64,000 bases of DNA from an uncultured Spirochaetaceae bacterium (GTDB lineage Bacteria; Spirochaetota; Spirochaetia; Treponematales; Treponemataceae), in assembly GCA_902802305.1 (NCBI GenBank), contig CADCLG010000006.1:1-64000 (forward strand), written 5' to 3'. Made by a program: the position numbers and the translations under genes. The first letter of the stretch is position 1. Every line of letters starts with the position of its first letter. The notes beneath the pieces are model-generated. The model made no database searches. It was not told the origin of the DNA and was given only the letters and a program-made list of their open reading frames with translations. Shown here piece by piece: positions 26,494 through 35,293 of the stretch.

Positions 26494-27499
26494 TTCCTCG
26501 GTTTGTGTAATGAATAACCGCAAAAATCCAAATCATAAAGATTGCTGCAAGGGCTAAAACAGAAAATCCTTTGAAGGTTCCCATAAAATATGCAAGAGTA
26601 ACTGACAGACAGAGAATTATCTGCAGAGAGAAAATGAGGAAAAGGGCACTTCTACTGGAATAACCCATGTTCAGCAATTTATGATGAAGATGTGCTTTAT
26701 CTGGTGACATAATTGGTTTGTGGTCTCTGAGACGTCGCCAGATTGCGGCAATTGTATCGAACAAGGGGAAGGCCGTAAGTACAATCATAATCAGGAACTT
26801 GTTGTATTCAAAATAATCGCCAGAAGTATAGAAAGGAAGAATTGCAATCATAAAGCCTAAGAACTGGCTTCCGCAGTCACCCATAAAGATTTTTGCAGGC
26901 GGCCAGTTGAAGCATAAAAATCCCAGAATTGAAGCAGCCAGAATAAAGCAGATAAAAGCTTCCTGATTGCTTGAGAATGCATAAAGAACTCCAATTGTTA
27001 TGATTGCAGTAATAGAAAGAGAGCCGCACAAGCCGTCAAGACCGTCTATGAGGTTGTAGGCGTTTATAAGTCCGACAATCCAGCAGAAGGTAATAATGTG
27101 CGATAAGGCAGCTGGAATGTGCCAGGCAAAAATCTGATTGAATCTGAAGCCGTTGAAGGTAACAATTGCTGAAGCTGCCAGCTGAACTACGAGTTTAAGA
27201 AAAGCAGGGAAGGTAAAAATATCATCGAGAACTGCAAAAAGAAAAATAATGAAGCAGGCAATCATAATCGGCAGGTTTTCCATGACACTGATATTCTTGT
27301 TGATTGCCAGAAAGGCAAAAGTGCTGATTACGAAGGAACAGAAGATTCCTACTCCTCCTAAACGAGGAATATTACCTGAATGGATTTTTCGTTTATCGTG
27401 ATAGTCGTAGAGGTTAAACTTTTTACATACCGCTATAATTATAGGCATTGAGATTAATGACAGTAAAAAGGATAAACCTATAAAAAATATATTTATCAT
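26420..27499 (-). CDS. Undecaprenyl-phosphate sugar-1-phosphate transferase (WecA/MraY family)
   Basis: A 359-residue integral membrane enzyme with about ten helices. The cytoplasmic motifs of the family are present: KRKIHSGNIPRLGGVGIF near 37-54, DDIFTFPAFLKL, NAYNLIDGLDGLCGS (catalytic Asp), MGDCGSQFLGF and the HLHHKLL of the last loop. It loads GlcNAc-1-phosphate or a related sugar onto the lipid carrier, starting a cell-envelope glycan. The C-terminus is Gln/Glu-rich. A TATAAT box with upstream TGG ends 8 bases before the ATG and no ribosome site is seen, so it may be leaderless. It overlaps the DUF1667 gene tail to tail. Confidence 0.9.
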   Translation of the reverse strand: MINIFFIGLSFLLSLISMPIIIAVCKKFNLYDYHDKRKIHSGNIPRLGGVGIFCSFVISTFAFLAINKNISVMENLPIMIACFIIFLFAVLDDIFTFPAFLKLVVQLAASAIVTFNGFRFNQIFAWHIPAALSHIITFCWIVGLINAYNLIDGLDGLCGSLSITAIITIGVLYAFSSNQEAFICFILAASILGFLCFNWPPAKIFMGDCGSQFLGFMIAILPFYTSGDYFEYNKFLIMIVLTAFPLFDTIAAIWRRLRDHKPIMSPDKAHLHHKLLNMGYSSRSALFLIFSLQIILCLSVTLAYFMGTFKGFSVLALAAIFMIWIFAVIHYTNRGINRLHRGYLQQQPEEPQSEENQNQ

Positions 27500-27507
27500 A
27501 GCTACGT

Positions 27508-27513
27508 ATTATA
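27508..27513 (-). promoter_or_regulatory. Extended -10 box next to the WecA-like start
   Basis: TGG then TATAAT on the minus strand, eight bases before ATG at 27499. Confidence 0.5.
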
Positions 27514-27651
27514 CCATACAAATGTAAAAAAAAACAGTATCTTTCGGTAATTTTACCTAGGTTTCACGTTTTAGTGGCTGATAATTATTGATGTTGTTTA
27601 TTTTGTTCAAAAAAAGTATATTGATAGCTGTAATTTTTTTGGAGGATATAT

Positions 27652-28782
27652 ATGGCACTTGAATGTGGAATCGTTGGACTCCCTAATGTTGGAAAGTCTA
27701 CTATTTTTTCAGCTTTAACAGCCGCTCCTGCTTCGGCAGAAAACTTTCCTTTTTGTACAATTGATCCTAATATTGGAATTGTTGATTTACCAGATGAAAG
27801 ACTGGATTTTTTAGCCAGCAAGCATAATCCTAAAAAGAAGACTCCTGCAAATGTAAAGTTTGTTGATATCGCTGGTCTTATTAAAGGTGCAAGCAAGGGT
27901 GAAGGACTTGGAAATAAGTTTTTGGCAAATATCCGTGAATGTACGGTAATTGCTCATGTTGTCCGCTGTTTTGATAATCCTGATATTATGCATGTTCGCG
28001 ATAATGCAAATGAAGCTGCTCCAATCGACCCTGAAAGCGATATTCTTACAATCAATTATGAATTAGCTCAGGCAGATTTAAATACAATTGAAACAAGACA
28101 GGATAAAGTTACCCGTGCAATTCGTTCCCTTGGAAAAGAAGAAGAAAAAAAATATGCAGCCTGGACAACAGCTGTTGCAAAAATCAAGCCGCTTCTGGAA
28201 GATGGAAAATGCGCTCGAATGGCTGACTTAACTGAAGATGAAAAGCTTGCAGTTTATGATATGTTCCTTCTTACAATGAAGCCGACAATTTATGTTGCCA
28301 ATGTTGATGAAAATACAATTGCTGAAGGCACAAATAAATATGTTGAAATTGTAAAAAAATATGCTGAAGAAGAAAAATCAGAAGTTGTTGTAATCTGCGG
28401 TAAGTTTGAAGCTGATCTGGCTGATATTGATAATCCTGAAGATAAAAAAGAGTTTATGGAAAGCGTTGGACTTTCTGAAAGCGGACTTGCAGTTTTGGCT
28501 AGAAAAACTTATCACCTTATGGGCTTGCGTACCTTCTTTACCGGCGGTCCTGATGAGTGTCGTGCCTGGACAATTCATGCCGGTGACAAAGCTCCTCGTG
28601 CAGCTGGTGTAATTCATACTGATTTTGAAAAAGGCTTTATCCGTGCCGAAGCATATACAATAGATGATTTGCGACAGTATGGAGATGAGGCTGCAATCAA
28701 AGCGGCTGGTAAATATCGCCAGGAAGGAAAAGAATATGTTGTGCAGGATGGGGATGTTCTTTTCTTTAAGTTCAATGTTTAG
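27652..28782 (+). CDS. ychF: Redox-responsive ribosome-binding GTPase/ATPase YchF
   Basis: A 376-residue Obg-family P-loop protein. G1 is GLPNVGKST (residues 8-16), the switch region PFCTIDPNIGIV and the G3 DIAGLIKGASKGEGLGN follow, the mid part is the coiled-coil, and the C-terminal TGS-like domain (FFTGGPDECRAWTIHAGDKAPRAAGVIH) ends in DGDVLFFKFNV. YchF prefers ATP, binds ribosomes and dampens oxidative-stress responses. Full length. TTGGAGG sits nine bases upstream. Confidence 0.96.
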   Translation: MALECGIVGLPNVGKSTIFSALTAAPASAENFPFCTIDPNIGIVDLPDERLDFLASKHNPKKKTPANVKFVDIAGLIKGASKGEGLGNKFLANIRECTVIAHVVRCFDNPDIMHVRDNANEAAPIDPESDILTINYELAQADLNTIETRQDKVTRAIRSLGKEEEKKYAAWTTAVAKIKPLLEDGKCARMADLTEDEKLAVYDMFLLTMKPTIYVANVDENTIAEGTNKYVEIVKKYAEEEKSEVVVICGKFEADLADIDNPEDKKEFMESVGLSESGLAVLARKTYHLMGLRTFFTGGPDECRAWTIHAGDKAPRAAGVIHTDFEKGFIRAEAYTIDDLRQYGDEAAIKAAGKYRQEGKEYVVQDGDVLFFKFNV

Positions 28783-28786
28783 AGCA

Positions 28787-28862
28787 ATTAACAATTGAGA
28801 ATGGACAATGGCAATTGAGAATGCAGAATGCATAATGAAGAATTGTGAATGTTGAATTTTGA
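28787..28862. repeat. Degenerate AATTGAGAATG-type repeat
   Basis: Between ychF and GH5 a run of imperfect short repeats (AATTGAGAATG twice, with ATGGACAATGG, GCAGAATGC and AGAATTGTGAATG variants) occupies about 75 bases. It has no ribosome site or frame of interest and is probably a simple-sequence relic. Confidence 0.6.
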
Positions 28863-29032
28863 GGGAATTATTTTACTTAAAATAACTTAAAAATTAAGTA
28901 AAATTACTTTATTTTTATACAATATATTTCGCTTTTTATACTATGAAAGCGGTGGGGCTCCAGATAGAATTATGTAAAATCCTGAGATAAAAAATCTTTT
29001 GGATTTTGATTCTTCTTTCTGGAGTTTTTTTT

Positions 29033-30043
29033 ATGTGGTATGGTTTTAATGTTTTGTGGCTTTTTAGTGCTGGTGGAAAAGAACCTTTTGTAAATCCTCG
29101 TTTTATCAGAATTGATGAAAATGAACTGGATTTTATGGCAGAAATGGGTTGCAATTTTGTCCGCCTGCCTACAGACTACCGCTTCTTTATTCATAATTTT
29201 GAATATGATAAATATGATGAAGAAATGCTCAAGGTTCTGGATAAATGTATTGCTGCCATCGTAAGCAGGGGAATGCATTGTTCTCTTAATGTTCATCGCG
29301 GACCGGGCTACTGCATAAACGGAAATGAGTTTGAACGTGATAATCTTTGGACAGATATAATTGCTCAGGACGCTTTTACAAATCTCTGGAAAACTTTTGC
29401 AGAGCGTTACAAGAATTATTCAAAAGATCAGTTGAGTTTTGATCTTCTCAATGAGCCGCCAAATCCTGGACAGTATGGACTTACCCGCGAAAATCATAAG
29501 GCTATAATGGCACGCGTTACTGGAGAAATAAGAAAGATTTCACCAGATAGAACTGTTGTTTGCGACGGTTTGGGCGGTGGACATCTTGCTGCTCCAGAGC
29601 TTGCAGATTTGAATGTAGTAATGAGTGGCCGCGGATATCAGCCTTTTCATCTTACTCACTGGAAAGCTGAATGGAACGAAAAGAACGGTTCAATGACCTG
29701 GGATTATCCAGAATGGCCTGGGGTAAATGAAAACGGGAAGATTTGGAATCGTCAGGCTCTGCTTGATTTTTATAAACCCTGGAAAGAAATGAAGGATGCT
29801 GGCTGCAAGGTTCATATTGGTGAAGCCGGCGTTTATAACAAGGTTCGGAATGATACAGCTCTGGCCTGGTACCGGGACTTTTTTGGAGTTTGTAATGAAC
29901 TCGGATTTGGTTTTGCCTTATGGAACTTTAGGGGAGCTTTTGGAATTGTTGAACATAGACGCGAAAATACTCACTGGGAAACAATGCACGGCATGATTGT
30001 AGACCGGGATTTGTATGAGTTGTTCAAAGCGAGTATGAAATAA
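29033..30043 (+). CDS. Glycoside hydrolase family 5 enzyme, cytoplasmic
   Basis: A 336-residue GH5 TIM-barrel protein. FVRLPTDYRFF, LNVHRGPGYC, the acid/base Glu141 in FDLLNEPPNP and the nucleophile Glu264 in HIGEAGVYN are all in place. I start at 29033, where GGAG lies eight bases upstream; a longer frame from 29006 has no ribosome site. No signal peptide, so it acts on imported beta-linked oligosaccharides. It matches short cytoplasmic cellulase-type GH5 members. A hairpin with eight T follows, inside the convergent GH16 gene's 3' end. Confidence 0.9.
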   Translation: MWYGFNVLWLFSAGGKEPFVNPRFIRIDENELDFMAEMGCNFVRLPTDYRFFIHNFEYDKYDEEMLKVLDKCIAAIVSRGMHCSLNVHRGPGYCINGNEFERDNLWTDIIAQDAFTNLWKTFAERYKNYSKDQLSFDLLNEPPNPGQYGLTRENHKAIMARVTGEIRKISPDRTVVCDGLGGGHLAAPELADLNVVMSGRGYQPFHLTHWKAEWNEKNGSMTWDYPEWPGVNENGKIWNRQALLDFYKPWKEMKDAGCKVHIGEAGVYNKVRNDTALAWYRDFFGVCNELGFGFALWNFRGAFGIVEHRRENTHWETMHGMIVDRDLYELFKASMK

Positions 30044-30067
30044 GAAGATTTTTAGGAAAACTATTTT

Positions 30068-30103
30068 GCGGTGTTTTGACAGGTTCAAGCACCGCTTTTT
30101 TTT
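30068..30103 (+). terminator. Intrinsic terminator of the GH5 gene
   Basis: GCGGTG at 30068-30073 pairs with CACCGC at 30090-30095, followed by eight T that reach the stop of the convergent GH16 gene. Confidence 0.8.
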
Positions 30104-30983
30104 ATTCTTCTTCCTTATATACTTTTACCCAATCAACATACATGCGGGCGGGGAGGGCATTTTCATCAATCGGGCCACCCCATTTTCCAAACTCTGCGGT
30201 AATCTTCATGTAATTTCGGGATTGAACTATTCCTCCCCAGGCTGCGGCACCGTCTTTTGCTGAATCCCAGAAAGGTTTTTCGCTGTCATCAAGATAAGCC
30301 TTGTAATAATCCTTTGTCCATTCAAAAGTAATTTCGTGCCATTGGTCATAGAAAGAATCGTCAATAAAATACTGGCTTCCGTGGGATTTATGGGCGTCTC
30401 CGTAGCCATCCCAGTGGACAGCAGAGTTTAAGTAAGTGTTTTTGTCTTTTGGCATCCAGGGGTCGTTAGGAAGAATCTCAATGATATCAATTTCGCCACC
30501 ATCTTTTGCACCCTTGCCGATATTTGAAACTTTGTCACTCATCAACCAGAAGGCATACCAGAGCCCGGACGCTTTTTCTGCCTTAAAACGGATTTTGTAA
30601 AGTCCACGAGTCTGTTCAAACTTTCCCCTGCTGCGGATTGCACCACTGATTGGAGTTCCGTTTTCTATTTTTGCTTCGATTATGAGGTTTCCGTCTTTTA
30701 CTGAGGAACAGGAGTTTCTCCAATAGCCGCCTGCATCCTGACGTTGCCATTCAGGGCATCTTTCCCAGCGTTTAGTGTCTAATTTGGTGCCGGAAAAATC
30801 ATCGAAGAAGGTTTGGGAGTAATTTTTTCCATTAAAAGTGATTATTTCTTCGGGATTTCCAAGGTTCTGTCCAATTGGTGGATCTTCGATTATTTGAGAT
30901 TCGTTCATAGTCGCACATCCTGTAATAATAATTACGGCTGATAATATTAAAGCGAAAGTTTTAGTTTTTATATATTGTTTCAT
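30102..30983 (-). CDS. Glycoside hydrolase family 16 lipoprotein (beta-glucanase-like)
   Basis: A 293-residue lipoprotein with signal MKQYIKTKTFALILSAVIIITGC. The GH16 jellyroll carries the catalytic motif E164-I-D166-I-I-E169 (GGEIDIIEILP), with FDDFSGTKLDTKRW as its N-terminal strand and WHEITFEWTKDYYKAYLDD as a later one. It would cut beta-1,3/1,4-glucans outside the cell, supplying substrate for the neighbouring cytoplasmic GH5. TGC-TATACT-TAATTC directly precedes the ATG with no ribosome site, another probable leaderless start. Confidence 0.93.
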   Translation of the reverse strand: MKQYIKTKTFALILSAVIIITGCATMNESQIIEDPPIGQNLGNPEEIITFNGKNYSQTFFDDFSGTKLDTKRWERCPEWQRQDAGGYWRNSCSSVKDGNLIIEAKIENGTPISGAIRSRGKFEQTRGLYKIRFKAEKASGLWYAFWLMSDKVSNIGKGAKDGGEIDIIEILPNDPWMPKDKNTYLNSAVHWDGYGDAHKSHGSQYFIDDSFYDQWHEITFEWTKDYYKAYLDDSEKPFWDSAKDGAAAWGGIVQSRNYMKITAEFGKWGGPIDENALPARMYVDWVKVYKEEE

Positions 30984-30989
30984 GAATTA

Positions 30990-30995
30990 AGTATA
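30990..30995 (-). promoter_or_regulatory. Extended -10 box six bases from the GH16 start
   Basis: TGC then TATACT on the minus strand, followed by TAATTC and ATG. Confidence 0.5.
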
Positions 30996-31099
30996 GCATA
31001 ATTAATTAAAAAAAACTGTCGAAATCTTTAAATCTATGATTCCGACAGTTTTAATTATGGCATTTTTGTCTAAAGGTTATACGTTGATAAACTCGCGTC

Positions 31100-32131
31100 T
31101 TATGCCTGTAAAGCAGTTACTGCAACTGTAGCTACGATGTCGTCTACATTGCAACCGCGGCTAAGGTCGTTGAGAGGTTTTGCAAAGCCCTGGCATACAG
31201 GACCGATTGCCATCCATCCACCCATGCGCTGGCAGATTTTGTAACCTATGTTACCTGCGTTGATGTTAGGGAAGATGAAAGTATTTGCATGGCCTGCAAC
31301 CTTGCTTCCTGGAGCTTTGAGCTCACCAACTTTCGGGGCAACTGCGGCATCAAACTGGAACTCTCCGTCGAGAGCCAAATCAGGAGCAGCAGCTTTTGCA
31401 AGTTCTGTTGCTTTCTGAACCTTTGTAACAGTGTCGTAGTATTTTGCGTCGTTTCCAGAGCCTTTTGTAGAGAATGAGAGCATTGCTACGCGAGGTTCAA
31501 TTCCTGCAATCTTTTTTGCAGTGTCAGCTGAAGCAACTGCGATATCTGCCAATTCTTCTGCACTTGGCTCAATATTGATTGCACAGTCAGCAAATACAGC
31601 AACTCCTTCTGGAACGTATTTATTTCCACCTTCTGGAGCAACCATGATAAAGCATGATGAAACAGTTTTGAAACCAGGAGCGGTTTTAATAACCTGAAGA
31701 CCAGGGCGCAAGGTGTTTGCTGTTGAATGGCAGGCACCAGAAACAAATCCGTCTGCATCACCAGCTTTGAGAATTAATGCACCGTACATTGTGTGATCTT
31801 TAAGGATTGCGGCTTTAGCGGCTGCAACATCAGCGTATTCAGGTGCACCAGTTTTTTTATTGATTTTTCCTTCACGAGCCTTAAAAAGAAGTTCTGCATA
31901 TTTATCGGCATTTGCATCCTTTGCAGGGTCAATGATTGTAACTCCACTTAAATCTGCATTGCTTCCGCTTGCTTTAATATCTTCATCGCTTCCAATCAAA
32001 ATAATTTTTGCGATTCCATCTTTAACAATTTTTGAAGCTGCTTCTACAACTCGTTTGTCTTCACCTTCGCAAAGAACGATTGTCTTATTTGCAGCTTTTG
32101 CTTTTTTAAGTAAATCTTCAACAAAATTCAT
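31100..32131 (-). CDS. pta: Phosphate acetyltransferase
   Basis: A 343-residue enzyme of the short, single-domain Pta type that converts acetyl-CoA and phosphate to acetyl phosphate, feeding acetate kinase for ATP. Typical stretches are VLCEGEDKRVVEAA near the start, DGFVSGACHSTANTLRPGLQVIKT and FPNINAGNIGYKICQRMGG near the end. The ribosome site GAGAGG lies in the 3' arm of an 11-bp hairpin just upstream (32139-32167), so translation may depend on opening it. The soluble chemoreceptor gene is upstream on the same strand, 55 bases away. Confidence 0.95.
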   Translation of the reverse strand: MNFVEDLLKKAKAANKTIVLCEGEDKRVVEAASKIVKDGIAKIILIGSDEDIKASGSNADLSGVTIIDPAKDANADKYAELLFKAREGKINKKTGAPEYADVAAAKAAILKDHTMYGALILKAGDADGFVSGACHSTANTLRPGLQVIKTAPGFKTVSSCFIMVAPEGGNKYVPEGVAVFADCAINIEPSAEELADIAVASADTAKKIAGIEPRVAMLSFSTKGSGNDAKYYDTVTKVQKATELAKAAAPDLALDGEFQFDAAVAPKVGELKAPGSKVAGHANTFIFPNINAGNIGYKICQRMGGWMAIGPVCQGFAKPLNDLSRGCNVDDIVATVAVTALQA

Positions 32132-32138
32132 AAAATAC

Positions 32139-32167
32139 CTCTCTCATAGAATACTACTATGAGAGAG
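32139..32167 (-). promoter_or_regulatory. Hairpin holding the pta ribosome-binding site
   Basis: CTCTCTCATAG (32139-32149) and CTATGAGAGAG (32157-32167) are exact inverses with a 7-base loop. On the minus strand the 3' arm contains the GAGAG ribosome site, seven bases before ATG. It may hide the site, or act as terminator for plus-strand reading (TTTTT follows on that side). Confidence 0.6.
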
Positions 32168-32185
32168 TTTTTACAATTGCATTTT

Positions 32186-33073
32186 TTACTGATGTCCTTT
32201 CCTGAGCTCTTCAAAAATTGCCTTGATTTCGTAGATGAAAGAATACAAATCATTAAAAAGCATTTGGTTTCGGGAAGCACAGTCAACAAAGAGATTTACA
32301 GTTTCCTTGTTTATGTCTTCAGTTTCCTGAACATTGGTAATGATTGAATTTATCTGATTTACGTTGTCTGTAATGTGAGAGGCAAAATTTTCAACACTCT
32401 GGCTGGCAATTTCGTTCTTGCTTAAAACTTCTTCATAAGTTTTAAGAGCCGACTCTGCATTTTTTGTAAGCTGATTGAGGGCAAGGGTATTTTTTGCAGT
32501 CTCTTCTTCCATTGTTTTAATGGAATTTTCAAGACGAGCAAGATTTTCCATCATCTTTGCAGTTGTTTTTGCAGTGTTTTCAGAAAGCTTTTTTACCTCA
32601 TTGGCAATAATTCTAAAACCGGCACCCGCACTTCCAGCATGTGCAGCCTCAATAGAAGCATTGAAAGAAAGCAGGTTAGTCTGATTAGAAATTTTTTGGA
32701 TTTCGACAATAAACTGATTTATCGCACGAGTTTCTTCAATAATATTCTGGAATTTTTCAGTATATTTTTTGTAAGAGGCTTCAGTTTCAGAAATCGAGCT
32801 TGTAAGATTGTTGATTGAATCAGAAATGTTACCCAAACCAGAAGCATTTTCTTCTGTCATGGTCTGGAGTTCTTTTGTATTTCCTTCCATTTTTGAGGAA
32901 GAAGAAATCAAGTTAGTTAGGATTTCCTTCTGGCGTTCAACAGCCTTTTTTTGAACATCGCGTGTTGTTGTATACTGATTCATAAAATCGGCACCAACAG
33001 CATCTTTCGCAAGATATTGAATCAATGTGTTAGCTGCATCAATTCCGCTTTCTATTAAATCTTTCTCTTCCAT
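32186..33073 (-). CDS. Soluble methyl-accepting chemotaxis signalling protein
   Basis: A 295-residue protein made almost wholly of an MCP coiled coil. The hairpin tip region contains [20 protein letters not shown] and [20 protein letters not shown], the CheA/CheW-contacting signature. There is no signal peptide or transmembrane helix, so it is a cytoplasmic receptor. The first 55 residues are a short unfamiliar region. It starts 3 bases after the FIST-domain gene, which is its likely sensory partner. Confidence 0.9.
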   Translation of the reverse strand: MEEKDLIESGIDAANTLIQYLAKDAVGADFMNQYTTTRDVQKKAVERQKEILTNLISSSSKMEGNTKELQTMTEENASGLGNISDSINNLTSSISETEASYKKYTEKFQNIIEETRAINQFIVEIQKISNQTNLLSFNASIEAAHAGSAGAGFRIIANEVKKLSENTAKTTAKMMENLARLENSIKTMEEETAKNTLALNQLTKNAESALKTYEEVLSKNEIASQSVENFASHITDNVNQINSIITNVQETEDINKETVNLFVDCASRNQMLFNDLYSFIYEIKAIFEELRKGHQ

Positions 33074-33076
33074 TTT

Positions 33077-34216
33077 TTAGTCTCCCATTACAAGCGTTAC
33101 AAGTGTCTGATTACAATGCATTCTTCCAATCTGCTCTCCGTAAACAGAAAGCCCGGCAAAAGTAGGGAAGGTCTGTCTGTATTTATCGATAATCTGTGAA
33201 CTAAGATTTTCCCTTCCAAAATACATGGTTCTTGTAATGCAGCTCATCATGATTGTAAATTTTGGTAGAGGAATTGCCCTTTTAATTCCGCTGCAAGTTT
33301 CATCAGCCTTTTCCAGAGCATTTCCTATGTGCATAAGCTCCAAAGTTGAGTTTGGAACAACCCTTGCAAAAGTTGTAATTTTTTTATCAGGAGTAAAGCC
33401 GGCCAGAGCAACAATATGCAGGGAACCATTCATCATTCGGCCAAAAGGATTTTCAAAAGTCATGGATTCAGCCTGCATTTCGGAAACACCAAGCTTCTGG
33501 GCATAAGCTGTTTTTGCAGGCATTCCGTCAAAATTAGCAATCTCGCGTCTGATAGGATTAGAAGCATTTACAAAAAAGCTCTTTCCCGTAGGATTAAAAA
33601 TATCTTCCTGGCGGATATCAAAGCGGCATCTTGTCTTTACAAAAAGCATTGCCGCTCCATCCTGAGTTGTCTTGCCATTATAGCTTACAAAGGTTTTTGG
33701 CGTATCACCAGTAAAGCCCGCAGTTCCACCCGCAAGCATAAAGTTGTCGTTCTTTATTATAGAATAAAAATTAGAAAGAATCGTTTCTTCAGCATTAAAA
33801 ACGCCGTTTGTATAAGCAATGGCAAAAGCATCTCTGTGAGAATTCGGATCATTACAACGGATTCCAACATAGGAAAGTGCCGCTTCAATAGCCCTTTTAC
33901 TTGCAACTGGATATTTACTTCCATTTTCTACAAGAACACCCTTAACTTTTGTATTAAAGTCGGACATAGTTGTAAGAAGAATCGTATCGTTTAAAAAGCC
34001 TTGAGCAGAAATTTCCCCCGCAGTACTTGCTCCGATTACTTCGCTATTTGGAAATCTGCTTTTAATTGCACTTGATAATTCTGCAAAATCATACTTTATG
34101 GCAGCGTAAAAAAATACTGCATTATATTTATCCGGCGACTTTTTTAATTTTCCACATAATTCATTTACGGCAGACTGAATATCATTTGCCCTTGTCTGAA
34201 CTACTTCCTGTTCCAT
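33077..34216 (-). CDS. FIST-domain sensory protein
   Basis: A 379-residue cytoplasmic protein with FIST_N (AVFFYAAIKYDFAELSSAI, VIGASTAGEISAQGFLNDTI) and FIST_C regions (SMTFENPFGRMM and GLSVYGEQIGRMHCNQTLVTLVMG at the end). FIST proteins sense small molecules, possibly amino acids, and pair with chemoreceptors or cyclases. GAGGTG precedes the start. The MCP follows after 3 bases, giving a two-gene sensor/transducer unit. Confidence 0.88.
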   Translation of the reverse strand: MEQEVVQTRANDIQSAVNELCGKLKKSPDKYNAVFFYAAIKYDFAELSSAIKSRFPNSEVIGASTAGEISAQGFLNDTILLTTMSDFNTKVKGVLVENGSKYPVASKRAIEAALSYVGIRCNDPNSHRDAFAIAYTNGVFNAEETILSNFYSIIKNDNFMLAGGTAGFTGDTPKTFVSYNGKTTQDGAAMLFVKTRCRFDIRQEDIFNPTGKSFFVNASNPIRREIANFDGMPAKTAYAQKLGVSEMQAESMTFENPFGRMMNGSLHIVALAGFTPDKKITTFARVVPNSTLELMHIGNALEKADETCSGIKRAIPLPKFTIMMSCITRTMYFGRENLSSQIIDKYRQTFPTFAGLSVYGEQIGRMHCNQTLVTLVMGD

Positions 34217-34339
34217 AGATTACACCTCTATTACAATTGTAGCATGGAATAGAGTAGAATAGAAATAAAATTTTATTATACATGTAAAAAAGTTTGGAGC
34301 AGCTCCATCTTCAGCAAAGGAGTCCTTTTTGTTTCGCCC

Positions 34340-34450
34340 GGCATTTTTATGGTAAACCGCGAGTTCCGGGGTTCGGTTCCCTCCGTGCTGCGCACCGCTT
34401 CGCGAAAACGCTCAGCGCCCTTCACATGCGGGCTAGGCGGAAACGAAATT
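34340..34450. repeat. GC-rich non-coding element 1
   Basis: About 110 bases much richer in G and C than the surrounding AT-rich spacer, with partial inverted pieces (CCGGGGTTCGGTTCCC, GCTTCGCG, GTTTCGCCCGGC against GGCGGAAAC). Frames on both strands are open but lack ribosome sites. Likely a member of a dispersed GC-rich repeat family; compare 63231-63352 and 38901-38983. Confidence 0.5.
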
Positions 34451-34519
34451 TGCTCAATCTTGGACTGATACAAAATATGATAAATCCTGCTAATTAATCA
34501 CAAGATACACTAATTTTTC

Positions 34520-34579
34520 TTGACAGATGCTTTTTTATCCCTTAATATTTAGTCAGGTTGACTAGACTAATATGACTAA
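34520..34579 (+). promoter_or_regulatory. Toxin-antitoxin promoter and operator
   Basis: TTGACA (34520-34525), exactly 17 bases, TAATAT (34543-34548): a near-consensus promoter. Immediately downstream TTAGTCA (34549-34555) and TGACTAA (34573-34579) form an inverted pair around two further GACTA copies, placed over the expected transcription start. This is where an antitoxin-toxin complex would bind to repress its own operon. Confidence 0.8.
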
Positions 34580-34605
34580 CTTTAATTTTTTTAGAGGTGA
34601 TGATT

Positions 34606-34848
34606 ATGTGTCAGATGAATGTTTTAGAAGCTAAGACCAATTTTTCTAAGATTATTGCAATGCTGGAACGCAAGGAAGAAAAAGAAGTGATTGTGGCAAG
34701 GGCAGGCAAACCGGTGGTAAAAATTGTTTGGATTGAACAGGAAGATATTTCAAAAAGAATTGGAATTGCAAAAGGGAAATTCACTATTCCAGATGATATT
34801 GATGAATGCAACGACGAAATTGCCCGAATGTTTGGAATAATTGAATAG
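34606..34848 (+). CDS. Phd/YefM-type antitoxin
   Basis: An 80-residue protein. MNVLEAKTNFSKIIAMLERKEEKEVIVARAG is the dimeric DNA-binding N-terminal domain of Phd/YefM antitoxins; the C-terminal 35 residues, unstructured alone, should wrap the PIN toxin. Start at 34606 chosen because AGAGG is eight bases upstream; GTG or ATG at 34597-34600 are alternatives. It neutralises the downstream toxin and likely represses the operon through the operator at 34549-34579. Confidence 0.88.
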   Translation: MCQMNVLEAKTNFSKIIAMLERKEEKEVIVARAGKPVVKIVWIEQEDISKRIGIAKGKFTIPDDIDECNDEIARMFGIIE

Positions 34849-34861
34849 AAGGAGAAAATGT

Positions 34862-35269
34862 ATGAGACGAAATGACGTTTTACTTGATACCCATATAATA
34901 ATATGGGCAATGCTTAATGATTCACGACTAAATGATAAAATGCTTAAAGTTATTTTAAATCCAGAAAACAGGATTTTTTACAGCATTGCTTCCATGTGGG
35001 AAGTGCAGATTAAATATGCCTTAAAAAAAATGCCTATTTCTGGAATAGAGTTTATGCATTACTGTGAGCAGTCCGGCTATCATAAGCTCCCGATAGATGA
35101 TTCCCATATCTGTGAGCTTGCGGGGCTGGTGCGAGATGAATCTGCACCTCCCCACAATGATCCTTTTGACCGCATAATGCTTTCACAGGCAAAGGCTGAA
35201 GGTTTTACTTTCCTTACACACGACCCATTTTTCAGGGGATATAATGAACCGTGTGTAATAGAAGCATAA
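34862..35269 (+). CDS. PIN-domain ribonuclease toxin
   Basis: A 135-residue VapC-type toxin. The acidic metal site is visible in LLDTHIIIWAM (Asp near 9), SMWEVQIK (Glu near 47) and NDPFDRIMLSQA (Asp near 100), with FLTHDPFF closing the fold. It would cut RNA, often tRNA, when the labile antitoxin is lost. GAAGGAG precedes the ATG at 34862, 13 bases after the antitoxin stop. Pairing a Phd-type antitoxin with a PIN toxin is a common combination. Confidence 0.9.
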   Translation: MRRNDVLLDTHIIIWAMLNDSRLNDKMLKVILNPENRIFYSIASMWEVQIKYALKKMPISGIEFMHYCEQSGYHKLPIDDSHICELAGLVRDESAPPHNDPFDRIMLSQAKAEGFTFLTHDPFFRGYNEPCVIEA

Positions 35270-35293
35270 TCCGTCAGTACAAAACAAGTGGAC

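Noticed and set aside
30060..30103. A small gene between GH5 and GH16
   Set aside because: The interval is the terminator hairpin and T-run only.
34365..34400. A tRNA T-arm-like sequence (GGGGTTCGGTTCCC)
   Set aside because: No acceptor, D or anticodon arm can be built around it; it belongs to the GC-rich element.
34276..34497. Overlapping open frames on both strands in the GC-rich spacer
   Set aside because: No ribosome sites, no motifs, and high GC alone makes long open frames.
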